From positions 496,001 to 560,000 of the forward strand of contig NZ_JABBYG020000002.1 of the NCBI RefSeq assembly GCF_012935325.2: a stretch of DNA of 64,000 nt, written 5' to 3'. Both the position numbers and the translations under genes were made by a program. The DNA comes from Paenibacillus sp. PL91. GTDB taxonomy: Bacteria > Bacillota > Bacilli > Paenibacillales > Paenibacillaceae. Below, one piece after another: positions 1-7,850 of this stretch. Below the pieces are notes generated by a model, which worked only from the letters and a program-made list of their open reading frames with translations, had not been told where the DNA came from and searched no databases. The number at the start of each line of letters is the position of its first letter. The stretch's first letter is position 1.

Positions 1-42
1 TTCAGAAATGGCTACTGCATTCATTTGAATCCATTGGCTAGA

Positions 43-981
43 TCACAATTTTCTGAGCCTTTTCGTTTCTGGCATCAGATTATTAATAGGACTAGCTAAA
101 GAATGTTCTCTTTTTAAATCATTATTGGTTAATGCCACATAACGTTTAGTCATCGTTAAATCACTATGTCCAAGTGTTTTTTGCAGCGTTAGAGCATTTG
201 CACCGTTTCTAATGTATTCAAGTGCAAACGAATGCCTTAAATCATAAGGTCGAATATGATAACCTAGGGTTTTACTATACCTTTCAAGTCTATCTCCCCA
301 TGTATGACGATTAAGCATATTTCCTTCACATGTACAGAAAATGGGAACATCTTCAGTCCACTCCGAAGGTCTTACAGAAATCACCTGACGGATTGCTCTG
401 ACTGTTGGGATAGAAATTGGTAATGTCCTAGAAACCCTTGTTTTTGCTTTTACAGAAGTAATATATATTTCTTGCGAACTTGAATTAAAATCTTGAATCG
501 ATAAGGAAAGTGCTTCTTTAGGTCGTATCCCTGTATCTAATGTCAACAGGATTAGTGCAAAATCACGCAAACCAGTAAAAGTTTGCTTATCAGGCAGATC
601 AAGCAACCGTCTAAGCACATCTTGGTCAATGCTAACGACACGTCCTTCATCTTTACGCTTCTTTATGGATTGCAAAGGGTTAGATTTGACGATTGTTTGC
701 TCCAAACACCAATTCAAAAATGTTCGGAGGTATACTAAGCGATTATTAAACGTACATGGCTTAATGTCATCTTGACCTAGATAATGAAATACGTTGTGCT
801 TCAAGTTTTCAATGGATTCAAATGAATCAGGATAACGCTTGAAAAATAGTCGTACTTGCTGGTTATAATCCTTGTACGTTTGCTCACTAATGCCCTGTGC
901 TTTCTTCCAAAATAAAAATTGCTCTAATGCTTCAGTCCAATTTACAGTCATTACGTTTTTGATTTTCTTAATTCTTACCAT
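43..981 (-). CDS. Tyrosine recombinase / phage-type integrase
   Basis: This 312-residue protein is a site-specific DNA recombinase of the tyrosine integrase family. The N-terminal part (about residues 14-95) resembles a SAM-like core-binding domain. The catalytic domain shows R153 in TGIRPKEAL, a candidate Lys near 178-180, the YDLRH box with R249 and H250, H272 in LGHSDL, and the nucleophile Tyr281. The first His of the usual HxxR box is Tyr246 here, a replacement I believe occurs in some transposon and phage integrases. The ATG at 981 is preceded by a GGGAG ribosome site 8 bases upstream. It lies 170 bases from the 3' end of a tRNA-Leu gene, a classic attachment location, so it probably belongs to an element extending left of the window. 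Its target and partner genes are not visible. Confidence 0.93.
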   Translation of the reverse strand: MVRIKKIKNVMTVNWTEALEQFLFWKKAQGISEQTYKDYNQQVRLFFKRYPDSFESIENLKHNVFHYLGQDDIKPCTFNNRLVYLRTFLNWCLEQTIVKSNPLQSIKKRKDEGRVVSIDQDVLRRLLDLPDKQTFTGLRDFALILLTLDTGIRPKEALSLSIQDFNSSSQEIYITSVKAKTRVSRTLPISIPTVRAIRQVISVRPSEWTEDVPIFCTCEGNMLNRHTWGDRLERYSKTLGYHIRPYDLRHSFALEYIRNGANALTLQKTLGHSDLTMTKRYVALTNNDLKREHSLASPINNLMPETKRLRKL

Positions 982-1153
982 GAAAAAAACTCCCTTTCAT
1001 CACTTGTTTATGGCAAGTGTTGAAAAAGAGTTTTATCTTCGCTTTGAGTTCTGTGCACTTATAAAATTTCTAATATAAGTACTCAGAACCTTCGGCATTT
1101 GTACATCTTATGTACTTCGTGAAAACCATTGAAATCTCAAGGTTTTCGAGGTA

Positions 1154-1239
1154 TGCCGAGGACGGGAATCGAACCCGTACGGTGGTCACCCACCGCAGGA
1201 TTTTAAGTCCTGTGCGTCTGCCAGTTCCGCCACCCCGGC
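1154..1239 (-). tRNA. tRNA-Leu (anticodon UAA)
   Basis: The coding strand folds as a class II tRNA of 86 bases. The acceptor stem is GCCGGGG with CCUCGGC, the anticodon loop reads CUUAAAA with anticodon UAA, and a long variable arm (GCGGUGGGUGACCACCGU) marks a leucine tRNA. The 3' CCA is not encoded: the discriminator A is followed by TAC. The other two tRNA genes in this cluster do encode CCA. The 3' end faces the neighbouring integrase gene. Confidence 0.97.
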
Positions 1240-1260
1240 ATGTTGTGAAGGTTTTGCTTA

Positions 1261-1337
1261 TGGTGGGCCCTGAGGGACTCGAACCCCCGACCAATCGGTT
1301 ATGAGCCGACCGCTCTAACCAACTGAGCTAAGGGCCC
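1261..1337 (-). tRNA. tRNA with CAU anticodon, probably tRNA-Ile2
   Basis: The coding strand folds as a 77-base tRNA with encoded CCA. The acceptor is GGGCCCU paired with AGGGCCC and the anticodon loop is CUCAUAA, giving a CAU anticodon. It lacks the C1-A72 mismatch and three G-C pairs of an initiator. The loop and D-arm resemble the Bacillus tRNA-Ile2 that TilS modifies with lysidine to read AUA, rather than elongator Met. A Met elongator identity is not fully excluded. Confidence 0.93.
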
Positions 1338-1374
1338 TCGAAAAACGTCTATTTCAACGTATTCATCGAAAGGT

Positions 1375-1451
<77 letters not shown>

Positions 1452-1560
1452 ACGTATATCCATTTGAGCAAAGCTTCTTGAAATGGCGACATAAAATAAT
1501 ATACTATATGGAGCTGTTTTAAGTCAAGCAAAATATTCTATTTTATTTTTTGTTCCTTTT

Positions 1561-1725
1561 TCAAGGAATAAATCTAACGCCAAATCGCCCTTTGCGGGAT
1601 CTAAAAACCTCGACCTCACGCGGACAATCGTAGCCATAGACCCACCAATCATTTTCCATTCTTCTGACTAGGCAACCAGCTTGAAACTTCGTTTCGTATA
1701 GGCGAACCCAGTACACCCATCTCAT
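1561..1725 (-). CDS. Small uncharacterised protein, 54 residues
   Basis: This short ORF runs from ATG at 1725 to TGA at 1561. The ATG is preceded by a G-rich site (GTGGGGGGA) about 6 bases upstream. The peptide begins MRWVYWVRLYETKF and is rich in Trp, Tyr, Arg and Val, with alternating hydrophobic and polar residues that suggest a small beta-sheet protein. It ends KGRFGVRFIP. I do not recognise the family. It lies alone between the tRNA cluster and the YjcG-like gene and is read the same way as the tRNAs. Confidence 0.55.
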   Translation of the reverse strand: MRWVYWVRLYETKFQAGCLVRRMENDWWVYGYDCPREVEVFRSRKGRFGVRFIP

Positions 1726-1845
1726 GCGAATCCCCCCACTGTATTATAGGATAAGCAGCTTATTTGCCACACCAATAAAGGCTGTAGCCATTAGAATACC
1801 CACAAATTCGGATATTACTAGCGTAAATGGCTTAATCCTTTCCAA

Positions 1846-1879
1846 TTGCTTCTTATATTTCATGCAAATCGGGTATACT
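1846..1879 (+). promoter_or_regulatory. Possible sigma-A promoter for the YjcG-like gene
   Basis: A good -10 hexamer TATACT lies at 1874-1879, about 33 bases before the start codon. The -35 is weak: TTCTTA at 1850-1855 gives an 18-base spacer. This is a tentative call. Confidence 0.35.
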
Positions 1880-1911
1880 CAAATTAGGTCATTACGAAGG
1901 AGCTGATGTCC

Positions 1912-2424
1912 ATGTTATATGGAATAGTCGTTTTCCCGGAAAAGCATGTGCAAGATGTCGCTAATAGCTGGCGAAGACGCCATGATCCGCATTACTCAGC
2001 AATCCCTGCTCATCTCACTGTAAGAGAAGCAGAGGAATGGACGGATGACGAGCTGAAGCTTGCCGTTGCCCATTTGGAGCAGGTAACTTCGACGATGCCT
2101 GCATTCTCCATCCAATTGAACCGAGTCTCGACCTTCTATCCCGTTAATCATGTGCTCTATCTAGCGCTGCAAGACACTGCTGATATGCAGAAGCTCCACG
2201 AGCAGGTATGCAGCGGTCCAGTAACATGCACCGAAGGAAAATACGTTTATACGCCGCATGTCACAATCGGGCAAGAGCTTTCGGCTGATGAGCTTCACGA
2301 TTTATACGGCAATCTTCGAATGCAATCAACTGACCTTGTTTCCAAAATCGATCGCGTTCACTTGCTTTATCAGACCGATAACGGCGCATGGACCGCTTAT
2401 CAGTCGTTTCTATTGAGAGGATAG
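1912..2424 (+). CDS. YjcG-like 2H phosphoesterase (2'-5' RNA ligase superfamily)
   Basis: This 170-residue cytoplasmic protein belongs to the 2H phosphoesterase superfamily and resembles Bacillus subtilis YjcG along its length. Both signature motifs are present: HLTV at residues 34-37 and HVTI at 116-119, whose histidines form the active site that acts on cyclic or 2'-5' phosphodiesters in characterised relatives. The physiological substrate of YjcG is unknown. Two ATG codons are possible. The one at 1912 sits 9 bases after AAGGAG (1897-1902), while the one at 1906 is only 3 bases away, so 1912 is preferred. The gene stands alone and ends in a strong terminator facing the convergent ABC operon. 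Confidence 0.9.
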   Translation: MLYGIVVFPEKHVQDVANSWRRRHDPHYSAIPAHLTVREAEEWTDDELKLAVAHLEQVTSTMPAFSIQLNRVSTFYPVNHVLYLALQDTADMQKLHEQVCSGPVTCTEGKYVYTPHVTIGQELSADELHDLYGNLRMQSTDLVSKIDRVHLLYQTDNGAWTAYQSFLLRG

Positions 2425-2445
2425 ACAGAAAGTCTGTTGTAATGT

Positions 2446-2489
2446 AAAAAAGCCCACAATCGGCGCTCAGGCCGATTGTGGGCTTTTTA
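2446..2489. terminator. Bidirectional Rho-independent terminator
   Basis: A 14-bp stem (AGCCCACAATCGGC with GCCGATTGTGGGCT) and 6-base loop is flanked by A-rich sequence on the left and T5 on the right. It can serve the YjcG-like gene on plus and the ABC operon on minus. Confidence 0.9.
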
Positions 2490-2494
2490 CGATA

Positions 2495-4018
2495 TTACTT
2501 TGTTATTGGCATCACTTCGACTGTACCGCCGCCATCGGTAGCTGTTCCAGTCGGATTGTTTTTGATTTTTTCAAGCACTGCATTTCCTCGTGTTTCCCAC
2601 TCCGCAAGCGCTTCTTTTGCTGTCTTTGTTTTTTTGATGACTTCCTGGAACAACTCGTAGCCAGGCTGCTGAGCTTCCCATACGCCTGGTTTAGTACGAT
2701 AAATAAGGTCAGCATCTGAGCTTGTTGGCGGAAGCGGCTTAAGTGTAGTAAAGGCATTCATGTTATATTGCAAGCCGCCGATTGGCGTTAAAAACTCTTT
2801 GCGTGCAACCATCTCATAAAGGCTTCTCGACTTCAGCTTCGCCCATTCCTTGCTGTTTGAGAATTTAATAAAATCCCAAGCGTCTTTATCATTTTGCGCT
2901 TTGCTGTTGATCCCCATCAGCTGGCTAAGCGAAATGCTGCCGCCAACATCCGGATCGTTAGGATGAACGGGTACCGTTACGACATCCCAGTCAACAGGCT
3001 CAAAATCTTTGATTTTCGAAGCGTTGTCCGAAGCTTTTTTGAGCTCGTTAATATAGCCATAGTCTCCAATTGTCATCGCCACTTTGCCTTTGATGAACAA
3101 ATCACCATAGAAAGGATCATTGCCATTGCCGCCATCTGCGCTTTGCTTCTCATACATCTTGTTAATGAATTCTTGAGTTGGAACAACCTCTTCTTGGTAG
3201 AGCGATGCTACTGTATTCCATACGCCTTCCCATTGATCGCTGTTAACAAGCATTTTCTCAGCTTTGTCATCCCACATTTTTAGTTGCAGCGCTTGGCTGT
3301 AAACTTGCGTATCATTAAAGCCATCGGATGGCCAGCGATTGAACGAGAAGCCGAACTTACGGTCTTCTCCCTCACCTTTGGCAACTTGACGAGCAAGGTT
3401 AAGAATGTCTGCCCATTGCATCTTGTCTGTTGGCGGAGTTACACCTGCGTCAGCGAACATTTTTTTATTATAATAAAGTGCAGAAGAGTTGAACGTAGGC
3501 GTTAACGCATAGAGATTGCCGTCGCCTGCCGCTTTAATACCGTCAATAACGGTAGGTACATAATCGCTCAAATCAAATTTGTCTTGCGTTACGAGCGGAT
3601 CAAGCGGCTGAAGCAGGTTATCCTGCGTCAATCTACGCAGCATATTGTAGTCTAGAACGACAACATCTACTGGATTTTGGCCGTTTAGCATTTCCTTCAT
3701 CTTCTCGTAAGGATCAGGCTGCGTTGAAGGCTTGGATGGATCTTGCTGTTCAAAGCGCTGTTCATCATAGTTAATTGCGCCCACGATTTCGAACTCGATG
3801 TTTGGATGCGACATTTCATACATATCTGTGTATTGCTGGCGGAAATAAGGCTCGTTGTCCGAACCACCGTAAAGCACGCCAATCCGCAATACCCGCTTTT
3901 CCGCGGACTCCTCAGAGCCGCCGCTGCAAGCAGCAAGCAAGCCAATAAGCAAAGCAAGCGTTAAGCTAACCAAAGTAAATTTACGAATCCGCATACCTGA
4001 CAACCGTTTAGTATTCAT
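2495..4018 (-). CDS. Extracellular solute-binding lipoprotein, ABC type (family 1)
   Basis: This 507-residue protein has a lipoprotein signal peptide: a basic start, a hydrophobic core TLVSLTLALLIGLLAAC, and a lipobox ending in Cys31. The mature part looks like a type 1 periplasmic-binding fold of the sugar-binding class, with typical segments such as NGQNPVDVVVLD, LYALTPTFNSSALYYNKKMF and KGKVAMTIGDYG. It would be anchored on the outer face of the membrane. The gene is the last of the five-gene ABC operon, 5 bases after the AbrB-fused ATPase. Such proteins normally serve type I importers, and no MalF/MalG-type permease is nearby. Its ligand and its relation to the FtsX-type permease are unknown. 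The ATG is preceded by GGGGGG at a suitable distance. Confidence 0.88.
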   Translation of the reverse strand: MNTKRLSGMRIRKFTLVSLTLALLIGLLAACSGGSEESAEKRVLRIGVLYGGSDNEPYFRQQYTDMYEMSHPNIEFEIVGAINYDEQRFEQQDPSKPSTQPDPYEKMKEMLNGQNPVDVVVLDYNMLRRLTQDNLLQPLDPLVTQDKFDLSDYVPTVIDGIKAAGDGNLYALTPTFNSSALYYNKKMFADAGVTPPTDKMQWADILNLARQVAKGEGEDRKFGFSFNRWPSDGFNDTQVYSQALQLKMWDDKAEKMLVNSDQWEGVWNTVASLYQEEVVPTQEFINKMYEKQSADGGNGNDPFYGDLFIKGKVAMTIGDYGYINELKKASDNASKIKDFEPVDWDVVTVPVHPNDPDVGGSISLSQLMGINSKAQNDKDAWDFIKFSNSKEWAKLKSRSLYEMVARKEFLTPIGGLQYNMNAFTTLKPLPPTSSDADLIYRTKPGVWEAQQPGYELFQEVIKKTKTAKEALAEWETRGNAVLEKIKNNPTGTATDGGGTVEVMPITK

Positions 4019-4023
4019 TCGAA

Positions 4024-4926
4024 TTAACCCCCCAATGATTTTGGCGGCGTAATAATAATCCGCTCACCGTCAAATTCCATAGTTGCTTTGTCTTTAATGT
4101 TTAAGGCGGATAAATATTCCTTAGGCACTTGTAACCGTCCAACTCGATCTACGACGACATAGGCTTCATGAACAGATTGCAGTCCACTAGCAGCAGCTGG
4201 CAGCTCTGCCTCACCCCCATCAAGATTGATATTCGGATTCCGTTTAATAAACTCCGTGCTCGTTAAGCCGTCGCGAATGGCTACTACCCGATCGACCTTA
4301 CCCGCAAGCGTCAAGTCATGCGTAACGATCACGATCGTAATTCCGATCTCGCGGTTCAGCCTTCGGAAAATACCCATTATTAAATCAGAGGTTGCCGTAT
4401 CGACAGAACCGGTTGGTTCATCCGCAAGCAAAAGTTTAGGACGGTTCGACAGCGAAATCGCGATAGCGACCCTTTGCTGCTCCCCTCCGGATAGCTGATG
4501 GAGCTTGTTATGCATCCGCTCCTTCAAGCCGACCCATTCAAGCAGCTGCTTTGCGTATGGACGATCGACCTTGCCAGACAACATCATCGGCATCTCGACA
4601 TTCTCAAGCGCGGAGAGATAAGGTAGCAGGTTGCGGGCATTATTTTGCCAAATAAAACCTACTGTTTCCCTCTTATACTGCACGAGGTCCTCTTCCGAAA
4701 TCTTGAGCAGATCCCATGGGCCAACTCGCACCTGTCCGGCGGAAGGGCGGTCAAGACCGCCCAGCGTATTCAGAAGCGTAGATTTTCCGCTGCCGCTGTT
4801 GCCGATGATAGCCATAAGCTCGCCTTCGTTTACTTTTAAGTTCAAGCCCTGCAGGGCGACGACCTCTAGATCGTCGGTTTTGTAAATTTTCACCAGACCT
4901 TCGCAATCGATCATCGCTGTTGTCAT
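4024..4926 (-). CDS. ABC transporter ATPase with C-terminal AbrB-like domain
   Basis: This 300-residue protein starts with a LolD/MacB-class nucleotide-binding domain: Walker A GNSGSGKS (42-49), signature LSGGEQQ (145-151), Walker B LLLADE (165-170) and the switch His in VTHD (201-204). The usual TGNLD D-loop reads TGSVD. After a linker (about 225-253), residues 254-296 match the SpoVT/AbrB swapped-hairpin pattern: VDRVGRLQVPKEYLSALNI, then a DGE turn and IIITPP. In AbrB this fold dimerises and binds DNA. Here it may instead drive dimerisation or regulate the transporter. The start codon overlaps the permease stop as ATGA, so the two are translationally coupled. It differs from the first ATPase of this operon, which lacks the extension. 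Confidence 0.92.
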   Translation of the reverse strand: MTTAMIDCEGLVKIYKTDDLEVVALQGLNLKVNEGELMAIIGNSGSGKSTLLNTLGGLDRPSAGQVRVGPWDLLKISEEDLVQYKRETVGFIWQNNARNLLPYLSALENVEMPMMLSGKVDRPYAKQLLEWVGLKERMHNKLHQLSGGEQQRVAIAISLSNRPKLLLADEPTGSVDTATSDLIMGIFRRLNREIGITIVIVTHDLTLAGKVDRVVAIRDGLTSTEFIKRNPNINLDGGEAELPAAASGLQSVHEAYVVVDRVGRLQVPKEYLSALNIKDKATMEFDGERIIITPPKSLGG

Positions 4927-7847
4927 CGTTCTTCTCCCATCTTGACCGCTTGATGCACTCTGAGCCTGCGAATATGCAGGAAGAGCAGCAATGCGCCGAT
5001 CAGCATCATAAATCCGACTACGATGAACAATTGATTCGTATCGCTCGATTCGAAAATGACCCTGAAAGGCGGTACCGTTTCAGCAACGTTTTCCGTTGTT
5101 TGCAGGAACGGCAGGAACAGCAAGCTGACCGCTTTCCCGATTAAAACGCCCAGGCCTATGGCAAGGCCAGCTGTGAAAAGCTGCTCCAGCAGCAGCATCC
5201 CAGTAAGCTGCTTACGAGAAAGTCCCATCGCGCGCAATACCCCGAATTGAACGACACGCCCCGATAAATTAAAGAACCAAAAGAGCACGTAGCCAGCAAG
5301 GGTAATGATAACGGAAACGAGGAAGCCTAAGCTCAGTATGCCGAATACGCCGCCTCTCGTCGGAAGCTTCGATTGCAGGATTAGCTCGCTTCTAACATCA
5401 TTGATAGATGCTAGCTCTACACCGGCCTTCTGCAGCGCTTGAACGATAGGCGCAACCTTCGCATCCGGCTTCATCTTCAGCCATACCTCATATGGAATAA
5501 GCGGAATTTGATCATAAATATAGTCCAAATTCGTGATGATAAACGGTGATTTATCCGGATATTGACTAGGCCAATAAGGCAATATGCCAACCACTACAAA
5601 ATCAACCTTACCTTCCGTGAAGCCGACTGACACCGGGTCTCCCAGCTTAAGCTGATATTTCTCGGCTACCTTTGAAGGAATAAGCGCTGCATGCTCATAC
5701 AGCCCCAAATTATTCAAATAATAGTTCGGATGTGTGGGATACAGATCGTTGCGGAACCAGCCAACCTTCGCAAAATCAACGTTGTCGATACCCATTATCG
5801 TACCTTGACCGATCGATTTGCCCGAGATGACGACGCTCCCCTTCGCCTGTAAGACGCGAGCTGCTGCTTCTACCCCTTCCAGGGAACGGAACAGCTCGAA
5901 GGGCGGCTCACTGAATAATACTTTTGTAGGAACGCTTTGACCGCCACCACCTGCACCGCCGCCGCTTCCTCCTCCGGAACCGCCTCCGGCACCTCCACCG
6001 CCAGCGCCGCCGCCTGCTCCACCACCGCCGCCGTTTCCTCCATTGCCTCCGCCATTATTGCCCGGCTTCGTTGTAATCTCTGGAGAGCCTTCCCACACCG
6101 TTTGAATGGTAACGTCGGCGCCGTACTTATACAACGTCCGTTCCGTCGAGTTCAAATCGATCGTTCTAGCTGCCGATGCGTTATAAACGCCAAGTCCCAG
6201 CGTTAGCACCAGCAAAATCATAAGCGGATAATAACCCTTTGACGAGCGGGAAAGCTGAGTAAGCGTCAAATAAAGCGGCACCGGTAAAAACTTGCGCCCA
6301 AGCCAAGTGAAGAGCTTCAACAGCCACGGGAACAGCCGCAAGAAAAATAATCCAAGTGCAAAAATAGACAAAGCCGGAACAAAGAATAAAAACGGTTGAA
6401 CATTTAATTGATCCGTCGTCATCCCTGTTTTGAATGTCAGCATCTGGCGTTCATTGAACATATACCATCCATAGCCTGCAGCTACGAGCAACAGTACATC
6501 GAGATACCACCGCTGCCACACAGGCTTGCGGTCAGATCGGGCCAGATCCTGCTTATAGCTGACTATGGATGATCTAGCATACATAATAGCTGGAATAATT
6601 GTTGCAAGAAGAGCAAGCAATACCGCTGCGCCGCCTGCGATTATCGCGTCCGTAGAGAAGCCAACCGGTATCGACTTGCGATTGACGAAGGATAGGAAGC
6701 CATTGGCGGATCCTATGCTCTTCGCCATGAACCAGCCGATGAAGGGACCGCTGGCAAGCGCTATGCCGCCAAGCAGCAAGCCCTCCAACAAATAAATCCA
6801 AATAATTTGCCGCGTGCCTGCACCCCGGCTTCGGAGAACCGCGATATCGCTTCGCTGTTTATCAAGCGACTGGCGAGCATTCATCGCAATAAAGAAAAAT
6901 ACCATAGCCAGCATAGGTGCAGCTAGCGTAAACAGAAGCGTTTGCAGCTGCAGACTTTGCTTCTTAAATTCTGAGAGCGTAGACGAAAACGAGATTTCTA
7001 CTCTCGTATCCTTGAGGCGCTGATACAATTCAATGTTGAGGCGCTCAAGCGTCCTGCCAAGCGGTGTTAATTGGCTCGTTTGAATTTCCGATAAATCGAA
7101 AGCATAATACCAGCTGGCATTATGAAGCGGAATGGTTTTCTTAGCGAGCAGATTTTTCTCGAACGCAGTTTCGCTAATTTGCAACGTATTCAGCAGGCTT
7201 TCCATTCCTTGATACCAGTATGAACTTGTATCAGTAAGCGGTTTGACCGCCCCGACGATTTTGACCCGTAAAGTAAGGTCTAATCCGCCGTATACCGGAT
7301 ATTCGAATATGTCACCGATATGTACATCATTACGATACATCGCTTCCTCGAACATCACCGCTTCGAGCAGCTCTCCATCCCCTTCAGCATTCACAAACCA
7401 TCTGCCTTGTGTAAGCTCGGTATTAGCCTCAAGTCCGGACATGGTCATAATCGTCAGCTGGCGATTGCGCCCAGCATCAACCTTAGTGGGATCCTCAGGC
7501 ACGACCTCTGTGCTGCGAATGGAATAGCTGTTGACGTATGTTTGAAAAGGAAAGCCGATCTCCTTCGGCACTCCGTCCGTAATATAGCTTTCAAGCCCCG
7601 ATAGCGCCGATAAATCCGTTTTCCCGCCAGCGGGTGATTGATACCTCATTAGCAGGGAGCCAGCCGGTAATCCTGAGCTCTTCTGCTGCAGCGATTCGGC
7701 TACGACTCGTTTGAGCGCGCCATCCGCATACATCGGTATACTGGTCGCAAAAGCAACCGCCAAGGTCAGTCCCGCCAGCGTGCTTAAGGTTAGCCAGCGC
7801 GTGTTCCACATTTTGCGGAACAAAAAACGAAATAGCGGAATACCCAT
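4923..7847 (-). CDS. Large ABC transporter permease with two FtsX-type domains
   Basis: This 974-residue membrane protein has an N-terminal transmembrane helix (about 15-38) and an extracellular MacB-like region (40-300). A first FtsX transmembrane block (about 303-428) carries the cytoplasmic motif AVLRSRGAGTRQI. Further helices lie at about 450-560, followed by a second extracellular region (560-860) and a second FtsX block (about 865-970) with GVLRAMGLSRKQL. It therefore looks like two FtsX half-permeases fused in one chain, which fits an operon that encodes two different ATPases. Residues 596-636 form a Gly-rich low-complexity linker in the second extracellular region. The gene starts 3 bases after the adaptor stop and overlaps the next ATPase. 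The substrate is unknown; relatives export lipids, peptides or drugs or act mechanically. Confidence 0.9.
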   Translation of the reverse strand: MGIPLFRFLFRKMWNTRWLTLSTLAGLTLAVAFATSIPMYADGALKRVVAESLQQKSSGLPAGSLLMRYQSPAGGKTDLSALSGLESYITDGVPKEIGFPFQTYVNSYSIRSTEVVPEDPTKVDAGRNRQLTIMTMSGLEANTELTQGRWFVNAEGDGELLEAVMFEEAMYRNDVHIGDIFEYPVYGGLDLTLRVKIVGAVKPLTDTSSYWYQGMESLLNTLQISETAFEKNLLAKKTIPLHNASWYYAFDLSEIQTSQLTPLGRTLERLNIELYQRLKDTRVEISFSSTLSEFKKQSLQLQTLLFTLAAPMLAMVFFFIAMNARQSLDKQRSDIAVLRSRGAGTRQIIWIYLLEGLLLGGIALASGPFIGWFMAKSIGSANGFLSFVNRKSIPVGFSTDAIIAGGAAVLLALLATIIPAIMYARSSIVSYKQDLARSDRKPVWQRWYLDVLLLVAAGYGWYMFNERQMLTFKTGMTTDQLNVQPFLFFVPALSIFALGLFFLRLFPWLLKLFTWLGRKFLPVPLYLTLTQLSRSSKGYYPLMILLVLTLGLGVYNASAARTIDLNSTERTLYKYGADVTIQTVWEGSPEITTKPGNNGGGNGGNGGGGGAGGGAGGGGAGGGSGGGSGGGAGGGGQSVPTKVLFSEPPFELFRSLEGVEAAARVLQAKGSVVISGKSIGQGTIMGIDNVDFAKVGWFRNDLYPTHPNYYLNNLGLYEHAALIPSKVAEKYQLKLGDPVSVGFTEGKVDFVVVGILPYWPSQYPDKSPFIITNLDYIYDQIPLIPYEVWLKMKPDAKVAPIVQALQKAGVELASINDVRSELILQSKLPTRGGVFGILSLGFLVSVIITLAGYVLFWFFNLSGRVVQFGVLRAMGLSRKQLTGMLLLEQLFTAGLAIGLGVLIGKAVSLLFLPFLQTTENVAETVPPFRVIFESSDTNQLFIVVGFMMLIGALLLFLHIRRLRVHQAVKMGEER

Positions 7848-7850
7848 CGG

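Noticed and set aside
5937..6062. Possible short tandem repeat or CRISPR-like array
   Set aside because: The repetition is of glycine codons within one reading frame; no regular repeat-spacer unit exists anywhere in the window.
5937..6206. Plus-strand ORF over the Gly-rich part of the permease (Thr/Ala/Ser-rich)
   Set aside because: It is the antisense of the GGN repeats; composition follows from them and it has no ribosome site.
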